Source: a virus. Taken from it: DNA of 64,000 bases. Positions 41,899 through 50,076 of the stretch are shown piece by piece (position 1 is the first letter of the stretch; each line of letters starts with the position of its first letter). Position numbers and translations under genes: made by a program. The notes below the pieces were generated by a model. The model was not told the DNA's origin. It ran no database searches and worked only from the letters and a program-made list of their open reading frames with translations. The stretch lies in IMG/VR virus record IMGVR_UViG_3300034198_017889, positions 39,845 through 103,844 of that record; one strand, given 5' to 3'.

Positions 41899-42425
41899 GA
41901 GAGGAACTAGAACTCAAGTTAGTAGAAAACTATCCTGATTTCTTCAGAGGTAGGAACGAACCACTCACCCAAAACCTCATGGCCTTTGGCTGTGAGTGTG
42001 GTGATGGGTGGTACGATCTAGTGGATACGTTCTGTAAGCTTGCGAAAAACAAGTTGAACCGTCCCAGGTATATAACACTTAAAGACGAGCTCCAATCCGA
42101 TGATGTAAAATGTGAGCCATATATCGCTCCAGACTTAAAGTTTGTACAAATAAAGGAGAAGTTTGGAACTATCAGACTATATTTTGATCTCACTCAACCT
42201 GACGGAGAAAACAAAGATAGACTTGTTGAGGCAGACATAGATAAGAGATTTGATGAAATATGGACCACTATACACGCCTATGAAAATTACACAGACTATC
42301 TATCCGGTAGAACCTGTGAAACGTGTGGTAAAGCTGGAAAGATGTACACAGGTGGGTGGTATGTAACCCTGTGCACTGATCACGCTAAAGAACGAGGCAG
42401 ATTAGACGACACAGAACTAACATAA
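41895..42425 (+). CDS. Conserved phage protein with C-terminal zinc ribbon
   Basis: This 176-residue protein has CECGDGWYDLVDTFCKLA (about residues 33-50), KFVQIKEKFGTIRLYF (about 83-98) and a C-terminal CETCGKAGKMYTGGWYVTLC followed by TDH, four Cys/His ligands for one zinc. This pattern is common in phage proteins of unknown function. It overlaps both neighbours by 1-4 nt, between the two subunits of the gp46/gp47-like nuclease. Confidence 0.6.
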   Translation: MREELELKLVENYPDFFRGRNEPLTQNLMAFGCECGDGWYDLVDTFCKLAKNKLNRPRYITLKDELQSDDVKCEPYIAPDLKFVQIKEKFGTIRLYFDLTQPDGENKDRLVEADIDKRFDEIWTTIHAYENYTDYLSGRTCETCGKAGKMYTGGWYVTLCTDHAKERGRLDDTELT

Positions 42426-44482
42426 TGGAGTTAATTAAACTAAATCTAAAAAACTTTAGAACACATCGTAAGCTAGAGCTAAACTTCCAGGATGGGATTA
42501 CTGGTATCGTTGGAGACAACGGTACTGGTAAGTCTAGCATCGTGGAGGCTATTATATTCTTATTCACCGGCGAGGGGTACGGCCCAAAGGCTGATATGCT
42601 ATCTGTGGGTGAAGAGAGTGGATATGTTATAGGTAACCTGAAGGTGGATGGAAAGGAAGCTGTCTTGGAGCGTCACCTAGACACAAGCAAGGTAGCATTC
42701 AAATACGACGGAGTTACTTATAAGAAATCAGGCGAAGTAGCAGAGATCTGGGAAAAGTTATTTCAGATAGATAAGAATATCTTTAAAAATATCGTGGTAG
42801 CAAAGCAAGGAGACATTGCTCTGCTTTTCTCTGGAGACACCAGCACAAAGGAGAAGATATTTCAGAAGATATTCTTAGTCCCGAATACCACCAAAATTCG
42901 TGATGCCATCTGGAACAAATACATCAAGACTGCTCCTCCTGAGTATCCACCCCTGGATGAAGTTAAGATCAACCTGGATATTGCGGAAGGAAAGATAGCT
43001 ATAGAGGGTTTCAAGGCAGAGTTATCAGAACTCCCAACAGGATTATCTGATGACTACGCTAAACTACTCTCTCGCATGAACTATCTGGATGGCTGCAAAA
43101 AATCAGCCCTACAGAGAGAATCCATAAACCTGGCGGTATCATCTGCATTAGATAAGAAAAACAACTTAGAGGCGGAGATTGAAAAGATCACAACCAAACT
43201 AAGCTCTGTGAACATAGTTCAAATCAGTGAGTCGTTAGAGCAGCTGAAGGCTAATAAGCCACTCTATGACAAGAAGCAGAAGCTAGAAACTGAGCTGGTG
43301 GGTTTAGAGAATACAAAGCCTCAGGAATTAACTCCTGAAGATATCTCAGCATTAACCACCGCACAGGAGATTAAAGCCGAAGCAAAGGCTGAGCTTGATC
43401 TAGCGCAGAAGGAGCATGACGAAATAACCAAGACAATAGCTGACTACACAGAGAAAGGACTTGTTAAGGCTAGTAATTGTCCATACTGCGGGTCTCAACT
43501 TCAGGATATTAATAGTTATATATCTCACCTTGAATCTAAAATTCCAGCGTTAAAGCTGCTGGTTGAACAAGCCAAGGAGAAGCTGGGATCCTCTTGCCGG
43601 ATAGAGGATAGCCTGAATAGCCAGAAATCTAAGTATCAATTATGGGAACAGGGATTCCGTAGTGTATCCTCGGCCCTGGCTCCACTTGAGGAAGTAACCT
43701 TCGATCAGAGTGATTATGAAGTTTATACCGCTGTGGTAGCCCAGTACAAGGAACTAGAATTAGAAAAGGCGGGTTACTTGAAGGAAGTTGCTCTTATAGA
43801 TAATAACGTGATGAGCTCTAAGCTATCCCTGTCTACCCTACCTAATTATGATTTCGCTAAAATATCAATAGATACTGAGGTGGAGGAAATAACAAAAGGT
43901 ATCTCAGAAATACGAAGCAACGAGGAGAAACTCAGAAAACTGGAACTTAATATCTCCATGACTGAGAATATGCTAAAACTTCGTGATGAAGAGCTAAAAA
44001 GGGCGGAGGATGTCAAGGATCAGAACAAGCGAAGAAATAGATATGTTGGAGTTCTAACCGAGCTATACGACATACTGAGCACATCCCAGTTCCCTAGACG
44101 ACTGATTCAGACCTACAGTGCCACAGTATCAGAATACTTAACCGATAACCTTCGTCAATTCAACTTCCCGTACAGGGCAGAAGTAAACGATAACTTTGGG
44201 ATTGATGTATATGATATTCAGAACCGTAAGCTTCCATCAGTATCAGGAGGACAAGAGATTATGATAGGAATGGCCTTAAGACTTGCCCTACACAGCATGT
44301 TCGGAGAAGCTTTCCCTATGATGATTTTTGATGAGGGATCAGTTCACTTATCACAAGAATCGAAAAAGAGTTATTTCGAGATAATCAGAAACATGAAAAC
44401 AATCAGTAAATTCAAACAGGTGATTATTATTGATCACGATGAGGACTTAACTGGCGTAGTAGACAACACAATAAAACTATGA
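42425..44482 (+). CDS. SbcC/Rad50-like ATPase (T4 gp46-like)
   Basis: This 685-residue SMC-like protein has Walker A VGDNGTGKSS (about residues 29-38), long coiled coils, a zinc-hook CPYCGS (about 354-359), the ABC signature SVSGGQE (about 605-611) and Walker B MMIFDEGSVH (about 636-645). It is the ATPase partner of the SbcD/gp47-like protein at 40436. Together they process DNA ends for recombination and possibly degrade host DNA. Its 3' end overlaps the next gene by 4 nt. Confidence 0.9.
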   Translation: MELIKLNLKNFRTHRKLELNFQDGITGIVGDNGTGKSSIVEAIIFLFTGEGYGPKADMLSVGEESGYVIGNLKVDGKEAVLERHLDTSKVAFKYDGVTYKKSGEVAEIWEKLFQIDKNIFKNIVVAKQGDIALLFSGDTSTKEKIFQKIFLVPNTTKIRDAIWNKYIKTAPPEYPPLDEVKINLDIAEGKIAIEGFKAELSELPTGLSDDYAKLLSRMNYLDGCKKSALQRESINLAVSSALDKKNNLEAEIEKITTKLSSVNIVQISESLEQLKANKPLYDKKQKLETELVGLENTKPQELTPEDISALTTAQEIKAEAKAELDLAQKEHDEITKTIADYTEKGLVKASNCPYCGSQLQDINSYISHLESKIPALKLLVEQAKEKLGSSCRIEDSLNSQKSKYQLWEQGFRSVSSALAPLEEVTFDQSDYEVYTAVVAQYKELELEKAGYLKEVALIDNNVMSSKLSLSTLPNYDFAKISIDTEVEEITKGISEIRSNEEKLRKLELNISMTENMLKLRDEELKRAEDVKDQNKRRNRYVGVLTELYDILSTSQFPRRLIQTYSATVSEYLTDNLRQFNFPYRAEVNDNFGIDVYDIQNRKLPSVSGGQEIMIGMALRLALHSMFGEAFPMMIFDEGSVHLSQESKKSYFEIIRNMKTISKFKQVIIIDHDEDLTGVVDNTIKL

Positions 44483-44721
44483 ACGACACACAAAACGCAT
44501 TTATAAAAAACGTAGCAAAGCTAATCATGACCTCGGCAAGTATTGCCTCAGCATGGTATGACAAAGACCGTGATGTACTATTGAATGACATCACCAAGGA
44601 TACCACCACAAGAGCATTAGGCTCCAAGACAGCAACATCTAGCAACGCTAGCCGTAACAGAAACCGTAACAGAAACCGTAATCGTGCACGAAAAGGAACT
44701 ACGAATACTCAGGGGGTATAG
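44479..44721 (+). CDS. Small protein with Arg-Asn repeat tail
   Basis: This 80-residue protein has a helical N-terminal half (NAFIKNVAKLIMTSASIASA) and a C-terminal tail with RNRNRNRNRNRAR, encoded by a 12-nt repeat (cgtaacagaaac and variants, 44651-44687). The tail is strongly basic and presumably disordered and nucleic-acid binding. It overlaps gp46 by 4 nt and the next gene by 38 nt in another frame. Repeat-length variation between relatives is likely. Confidence 0.55.
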   Translation: MNDTQNAFIKNVAKLIMTSASIASAWYDKDRDVLLNDITKDTTTRALGSKTATSSNASRNRNRNRNRNRARKGTTNTQGV

Positions 44722-44878
44722 TCTATCTCCATTGTGGAGACTAGTTATGACTCTGGCTATCTTCTTTTCGATAGCCTCGGGTCCTCCGTGGAGTAACTTT
44801 GTATTAGGGGCATTAGGAGGATTACTCCTGTATCCTGTTGTAGAGCATTTAGTCAGATTACTTCTAGAGGAAGAATAA
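44684..44878 (+). CDS. Small two-helix membrane protein (GTG start)
   Basis: This 64-residue protein starts at GTG 44684 and has two hydrophobic helices (LWRLVMTLAIFFSIASG and NFVLGALGGLLLYPVVEHLV) joined by a Pro/Trp turn, and an acidic tail. It overlaps the Arg-Asn-tail gene in a different frame. Size and topology would allow a holin- or spanin-like role, but it is surrounded by replication genes, so this is only a possibility. The start is uncertain. Confidence 0.5.
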   Translation: MHEKELRILRGYSLSPLWRLVMTLAIFFSIASGPPWSNFVLGALGGLLLYPVVEHLVRLLLEEE

Positions 44879-44880
44879 AT

Positions 44881-46350
44881 ATGCATATAGAAATCACTAG
44901 ATTCGATGGCGGACTCAGATTCAAACCAGTACCTCCATACTTAACCAAGTATCTCAAGTATCATCACAGAGAGATGCAAACGGTGCAGTATAGGAGGGAG
45001 TGTGTGTTTGTTGAGAAACTACTCTATTCTCTTGATTCTGATGGATATGCGTTCACCCTTCCAGGGTTCTTTAATCATTTGACTATGTTGGTTCACAAGA
45101 ACCACGATACATATAATGTTGAAGATCTCCGTACACCCCTACCACCCATAGACTGGGATAGGATAAAGCAATTTAACCTAAGGGACTATCAGATACCACT
45201 CGTAGCAGACCTAATATTAAAGGGAGTGGCTGATAGTGGTGTTATTAACGCAGCTGGTGGAATTGGTAAAACACACATAGCTGCAGTTACTTACGCGGCA
45301 TGGAATAACTTGAATACAATTCTGGCTATTCCATTAAAGGAGGTTGTATCGCAGACCTACAGAAAGTTCAAAGAGTTCTTTCCTGAGAAGCACATAGGAC
45401 TCATGGGTGACGGGTCACACGACATTAGTAATGATATCACGATAACCACATTCAAAAGCTTGAAGAACTGTTCACTTGAAAAGTGTCAGCTTCTACTTGT
45501 TGATGAAATGCAATCCGCCGGAAGCCCCACCTTTCAGAACTGCATGAATCAGCTTCGTCCTATAAGGATGTTTGGATTCAGCGCAACTACTGATGGGTTG
45601 TTTAATAACAGTGATAAGCTTCTTGTTGGGTTGTTTGGTGAGGACTTGATATACTTCCCATATACTGATGCCGAGGAATCCGGAGCTGTGGTACCTGGAG
45701 TTGTTTATATGATAAACATGCCCAAGGACTTCAAAATGAAAGATTACGGATCAATAGAGAGTAAGTTTAAGTATGGTATTAAGTCATGCGAAACTAGACA
45801 CGAATTAATAGGAGAAGTATGCCGCAACATCCCTGAGGATTGGCAAACCATCCTATTCGTGGACCATGTTAAAGATCATCTTATACCACTGTATAAATAT
45901 CTTCCTCCAGGAGCTAAATACCTTCACAGGGAATCCAGTAAAAAATCTGTTGGAACGTTTGCATTAACAAACAAACAACAGAAAAATACAGCGGCTGAAT
46001 TCGCTAATAACGAGTTTAAGACGCTCATAGCTACTGATGCCTTTCGTGCTGGTGTTGATATCCCGAATTGTAGGGTGGTTATACAGGGAGCAGGCGGTTC
46101 ATCCAAGGTTGAAGTTCTCCAAGAAGCATTACGAGGTAGTAGAATATTACCGGATGAACAGCGAGAGAAGTTTGGACTCACGGAAAAGACACACTTCATT
46201 CTAGTAGACTTCATGGATAACCATGACGAGGTTCTTATGAACATGGCCAAGAAAAGAATTGGCTACTACCAGGAACAGGGTTGGGAGGTACACACCGTGG
46301 ATCTAGTGGAGCATATAGACTGGCACCAAACAAATAAGAAGAAACTATGA
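44881..46350 (+). CDS. UvsW-like SF2 helicase
   Basis: This 489-residue protein has motif Q/I region LRDYQIPLVADLI, Walker A NAAGGIGKTHIA (about residues 120-131), motif II VDEMQ (about 206-210, in place of DEAH/DECH), motif III FGFSATTD (about 234-241) and motif VI-like QEALRGSRILP (about 415-425). It resembles T4 UvsW, which unwinds branched DNA and R-loops and helps the switch to recombination-dependent replication. It lies between recombination and primase genes. Confidence 0.85.
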   Translation: MHIEITRFDGGLRFKPVPPYLTKYLKYHHREMQTVQYRRECVFVEKLLYSLDSDGYAFTLPGFFNHLTMLVHKNHDTYNVEDLRTPLPPIDWDRIKQFNLRDYQIPLVADLILKGVADSGVINAAGGIGKTHIAAVTYAAWNNLNTILAIPLKEVVSQTYRKFKEFFPEKHIGLMGDGSHDISNDITITTFKSLKNCSLEKCQLLLVDEMQSAGSPTFQNCMNQLRPIRMFGFSATTDGLFNNSDKLLVGLFGEDLIYFPYTDAEESGAVVPGVVYMINMPKDFKMKDYGSIESKFKYGIKSCETRHELIGEVCRNIPEDWQTILFVDHVKDHLIPLYKYLPPGAKYLHRESSKKSVGTFALTNKQQKNTAAEFANNEFKTLIATDAFRAGVDIPNCRVVIQGAGGSSKVEVLQEALRGSRILPDEQREKFGLTEKTHFILVDFMDNHDEVLMNMAKKRIGYYQEQGWEVHTVDLVEHIDWHQTNKKKL

Positions 46351-46419
46351 AATAGTATTTGACGAGTTGGGTGTGGTGGCGTAATTTCCATCACACCCAC
46401 CACTCAAACCACACACCTG

Positions 46420-47337
46420 ATGGCAAACAACAAAGTATTAAAAATATTAAGAGACAAATTCGGTAAGGCAAAAGCAGCAAGTGGAGGAAACTACAGAGTC
46501 AGTTGTCCCACTTGTGAAGCCAAAGACAGTAAAAAGATGAAGCGCTACATATCGCCTGATTGGCCTATGAGCAACTGCTTCATATGTGGAAAGCTCCTTA
46601 AAGTAAACGAGATACTATCCACAAGCAATTTTGAATTTCAGTCAGCTGTGAGTGACGGTCCCACAAACGAAGATGAATATCCTCATGCTAAGATTCCACC
46701 TTTCAAGAAGATTGAGATGCTTCAGAACTTACCTGAGCCACATCCAGCTATACAGTTCCTAAAGAAGGATTATTTGGAAAATTTTGATTACTACTCCTCC
46801 CTGGATGTGGGATTTATTCCATTGGACGGAGGCAGTAACATATCATTCGATTCAGGCTTTACTATAAACACAGGAGACAGCTTATACTTCCCTGTGCATC
46901 ATGGTGGAGAGCTTGTGGGTTGGCAGCTCAGGTTCGTTCCTGGGACTGTTAATGGAGATCGACTACAGTACATGAGATATCTTCACTTATTTCCAAAAGG
47001 TAACTACTTGTTCAACTATGACATGGCCAAGAAATATGGTCATGTGATTGTGGTAGAGGGGGCAAAGAAAGCCCTCAAATCCGTGAACTCTGTAGCCACA
47101 CTAGGTAAGGGAATATCCTCCACACAGAAGCAGCTAATCCAGGAATGGAAGAAGATCACACTGATTCTAGACGGAGAAGATAACACACAGGAACAAGCTA
47201 GAGAGCTAGCTGAAGAATTCAACTTTAATGGTAGGCATTGCATAAACATAGACCCCAGAGAATACGGCTTCCAATCCCCTGATGAAGCCACATCTGAACA
47301 ACTAAAAAATATCGTAACAAAGCTATGGACGAGATAA
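46420..47337 (+). CDS. DnaG-type primase with zinc finger and Toprim domain
   Basis: This 305-residue protein has a zinc-binding N-terminus (CPTCEAKDSKK near residue 29 and CFICGKLL near 56), a middle RNA-polymerase region and a Toprim domain with VIVVEGAKKALK (about 208-219) and LILDGEDNTQEQ (about 247-258). It is compact, as in T4 gp61 and other phage primases. It makes RNA primers for lagging-strand synthesis. It is encoded two genes before the DnaB-like helicase, its expected partner. Confidence 0.8.
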   Translation: MANNKVLKILRDKFGKAKAASGGNYRVSCPTCEAKDSKKMKRYISPDWPMSNCFICGKLLKVNEILSTSNFEFQSAVSDGPTNEDEYPHAKIPPFKKIEMLQNLPEPHPAIQFLKKDYLENFDYYSSLDVGFIPLDGGSNISFDSGFTINTGDSLYFPVHHGGELVGWQLRFVPGTVNGDRLQYMRYLHLFPKGNYLFNYDMAKKYGHVIVVEGAKKALKSVNSVATLGKGISSTQKQLIQEWKKITLILDGEDNTQEQARELAEEFNFNGRHCINIDPREYGFQSPDEATSEQLKNIVTKLWTR

Positions 47338-47852
47338 CCGACATCAAAGAAAGACTAATAGAGCAATACACCCACTATCGTAGCGTGGTGCAGCCAAACT
47401 ATAATTATCATACATCTATTGCCTTTGAGAAGGCATTCACAAAAGCAGCTCAGTTTTGCATGGAGAAAGGAATATCGCCGGAGCAATACACGGTGGCTAT
47501 ATGGGAGGGGCTTGGAGATAGGAAGGATAACTTCTACCCTAGCTTCTATGGTTCTGCTAATGGAAACAATTTAGCAGAGGCATACAAGGCACAAGCCACC
47601 ATATCACCTGAAATTCAACTAGACTATCAGAAGCAAATATTGAGGAGACACGTAATGGAACTAAAGAAAGATCCTGCTGAGGTACTTATGAACCCAAGGA
47701 TCAAGTTTTACGCCTGGTTCAGGATTTTGGCTACCAAGCTACCTAATCAGGAAATCATAAGAACTTATATTAAACCGGCCAAGGCTGAGATGACTAGGGA
47801 GTTAGCTCAGTTCCTCAAAACTAACGGCCTAGATGTGGATAGAATATTATGA
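47325..47852 (+). CDS. Unknown protein between primase and helicase
   Basis: This 175-residue, soluble and mainly helical protein (AFEKAFTKAAQFCMEKGISP; EIQLDYQKQILRRHVMELKK) overlaps the primase gene by 13 nt and the helicase gene by 4 nt. Wedged between these two, it could be a helicase loader or primase-helicase adaptor. No sequence motif of a known loader is visible, so this is inferred from position. Confidence 0.55.
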   Translation: MDEITDIKERLIEQYTHYRSVVQPNYNYHTSIAFEKAFTKAAQFCMEKGISPEQYTVAIWEGLGDRKDNFYPSFYGSANGNNLAEAYKAQATISPEIQLDYQKQILRRHVMELKKDPAEVLMNPRIKFYAWFRILATKLPNQEIIRTYIKPAKAEMTRELAQFLKTNGLDVDRIL

Positions 47853-49297
47853 AAAATAGTTTATACGAAGATTCGGATTTTATTGAGTTAGCTATCAAGT
47901 ATATCGTGAGGGATCCTCAGGTATTCAAGATGGCCAAGAACTTGAAGATGACACCTGATGATGTAGGAGGTGTTGATATCTATAGGGCTTTCATTACGAT
48001 TGTCTTTGATATCGGCGCATCCCCCATCGATCAGAAGTTGTTCCTTATGAAGATCAAGCAGGGCTATGATTCAGGTTTACTGAGTCGTGGTCAAGAGAGT
48101 CAGATCATTGAGTTCTTCTCATGGATTTATGATGAAGAATTATCAAACAAAGAATATATCCTTGAGCATCTACCCAAGATGTTAAAGCACCGCAGATTCG
48201 GGGCTATTCTCAGAGTAGATGAGAAGGATGTGGATAGTATAACAGCGGCCCTAAATTCTCTGGCATTTGAATTTAAAGATGATGCCACAGAACAAAAAGA
48301 GTCTACTGCGTCACCATTCGCGGCTCCTGTTTTTAAGGAGCAAAGAGAGGTGTTTGGAACCGGTTTCCCTGCTATCGACGAGATCATAGGAGGAATAGGT
48401 ATACAGGAGTATGGTATGATTCTTGGATATTCTGGCTCTGGTAAAACCGCAATGGCTTGCCATTCAGCACTTCAAAACGTAATCACAGGAGGATGGCCTG
48501 TACTCTATCTTACCCTTGAGGAATCTAGAGCAGATATCATCAACCGTTTCTATGCTAATTATTTCTCATTGAGCTATTCAGGACTTCACAGAGGTCTTCC
48601 ATTAGCCAAATCAGAGTTAAAGAGTGCTTTTAGTAATATGACTGCGGAAGACATCAATACCTTAAAGAACCTTAGAGTTCAAAGCTTGAGTCATCTCCGT
48701 ACTGTTGATGGTGGAATAACAAAAGAAACAGTTATCCAGTATCTAGAGGAACTAGCGGCCGGTATAAATGGAGAAGCGCCATTCATTCCTAAGCTGGTGT
48801 ATATTGACCAGCTAGACTATATGAGAACTGAGAAGGAAGCTGATTCAGCCTGGGAGAACTACTCTAACCGTTCATTCAGCGTGGACGAGTTATCAGAGTA
48901 TTTAATCAAGGGAGAGCATAAATTCTCTGTGTGGCTACTCCATCAAGCTGGTGGAAAGATGAAGCGCAATTTCTCTAATGCTGATGTCACAGGATTCAAG
49001 GGAGTAATCAAGCCCTGCGATCTTGTTATAGGTATAGGTAAGGAGAACCCCTCTGACAGTGAGGTAACCATATTCTCCCTCAAGTCTAGACACACCAAGA
49101 ACTTCTCGGTGGATCATAGAACTGACCTGGAGTTTATGCGCTTTGATACATTGGATAAAGGCGGAATTGCTAGAATTGAAACTGAAAAACACTTGATCCC
49201 TCAGGAAGGTATCAGAGTAAAGACTAAGTATAATAACATCCCTAACAAACAACCACTACAAGATATGCTACCATCTGCGGGCGGTAAATTTATATAA
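47849..49297 (+). CDS. DnaB-like replicative helicase
   Basis: This 482-residue protein has an N-terminal helical domain (residues 1-150) and a RecA-fold C-terminal domain with Walker A GYSGSGKTA (about residues 191-199), a following acidic EES motif (VLYLTLEESRADI) and Walker B LVYIDQLDYM (about 317-326). These fit the DnaB/T4 gp41 family, ring helicases that unwind DNA ahead of the fork. It overlaps the putative adaptor gene upstream by 4 nt. Confidence 0.85.
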   Translation: MKNSLYEDSDFIELAIKYIVRDPQVFKMAKNLKMTPDDVGGVDIYRAFITIVFDIGASPIDQKLFLMKIKQGYDSGLLSRGQESQIIEFFSWIYDEELSNKEYILEHLPKMLKHRRFGAILRVDEKDVDSITAALNSLAFEFKDDATEQKESTASPFAAPVFKEQREVFGTGFPAIDEIIGGIGIQEYGMILGYSGSGKTAMACHSALQNVITGGWPVLYLTLEESRADIINRFYANYFSLSYSGLHRGLPLAKSELKSAFSNMTAEDINTLKNLRVQSLSHLRTVDGGITKETVIQYLEELAAGINGEAPFIPKLVYIDQLDYMRTEKEADSAWENYSNRSFSVDELSEYLIKGEHKFSVWLLHQAGGKMKRNFSNADVTGFKGVIKPCDLVIGIGKENPSDSEVTIFSLKSRHTKNFSVDHRTDLEFMRFDTLDKGGIARIETEKHLIPQEGIRVKTKYNNIPNKQPLQDMLPSAGGKFI

Positions 49298-49301
49298 TAA
49301 T

Positions 49302-49856
49302 ATGAAAACAACAGTACAGGACAGTGTATTCTTTTGTCTAGGTAAAACAACAGACTCAAAGGACTACGCTGTCCTGGGGCTGTTGAATATCGACATATGT
49401 GAAGATGCTATAACCTATCCATTCAAACTAAGGTATGACCTAGGGTCACATAAAATATTATCAAGAAGCTATGATCGTGTATATATGATACCGGCCTGGC
49501 TGGATAAGAAATATGGTATGGACTATATAACAATAGATACTGAACTCTCAAGGGATGATTTCTATTCACTATTAGCCATGCCTGAAGAAGATAGGCCTGG
49601 GGTTATACTTAACAATGAGAAAGAAAGCATGATTATTCAGTACCCTATGAAATTCAAGGCTGAGGCAGAGCCTGATATAGTGATGATGATTAGCGATGGT
49701 AAGGTATACGAACGTTCCGATATACCTACGAACAACTGGAGTGAGACGGAATTAGACCCATCAAATTCTGTATCACAATTTATAAACCATATGATTAGTT
49801 CAATGGGTTTAACACCAATCGAAATACAAAACCTAATTAACGAAGATGAACAATAA
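49302..49856 (+). CDS. Hypothetical 184-residue protein
   Basis: A soluble acidic alpha/beta protein with strands early (SVFFCLGKTTDSKDYAVLGL) and a helix at the C-terminus (QFINHMISSMGLTPIEIQNL). There are no catalytic motifs. It is co-directional and tightly packed between helicase and polymerase genes. Not recognised. Confidence 0.5.
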   Translation: MKTTVQDSVFFCLGKTTDSKDYAVLGLLNIDICEDAITYPFKLRYDLGSHKILSRSYDRVYMIPAWLDKKYGMDYITIDTELSRDDFYSLLAMPEEDRPGVILNNEKESMIIQYPMKFKAEAEPDIVMMISDGKVYERSDIPTNNWSETELDPSNSVSQFINHMISSMGLTPIEIQNLINEDEQ

Positions 49857-50076
49857 AGAAAAAAAACAACATATATTTGCATTAAATACGCATGATTTTG
49901 CTAAAACATCAGCTACTTACAGTGTGGAACTGGAGAGTCAGTGTACACTTGATGATTGCATAGAAGCGTTCAGTAACTTCCTAACATCAGTAGGTTACGT
50001 GTTCCCGACCGGAGCAACCCTTGGTTTTGAGTACGAGGAAGAGCTTGTAGAGACCACGGAGGATCCACATGAGTGA
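49846..50076 (+). CDS. Hypothetical 76-residue acidic protein
   Basis: A small protein (MNNKEKKQHIFALNTHDFAK...) with a helix (TLDDCIEAFSNFLTSVGYVF) and an acidic tail (EYEEELVETTEDPHE). It overlaps the previous gene by 11 nt and the polymerase gene by 8 nt. Function unknown. Confidence 0.5.
   Translation: MNNKEKKQHIFALNTHDFAKTSATYSVELESQCTLDDCIEAFSNFLTSVGYVFPTGATLGFEYEEELVETTEDPHE

Noticed and set aside
44684-44878. Calling the small membrane protein a holin
   Set aside because: Two hydrophobic helices alone do not define a holin, and no endolysin or spanin gene is nearby.
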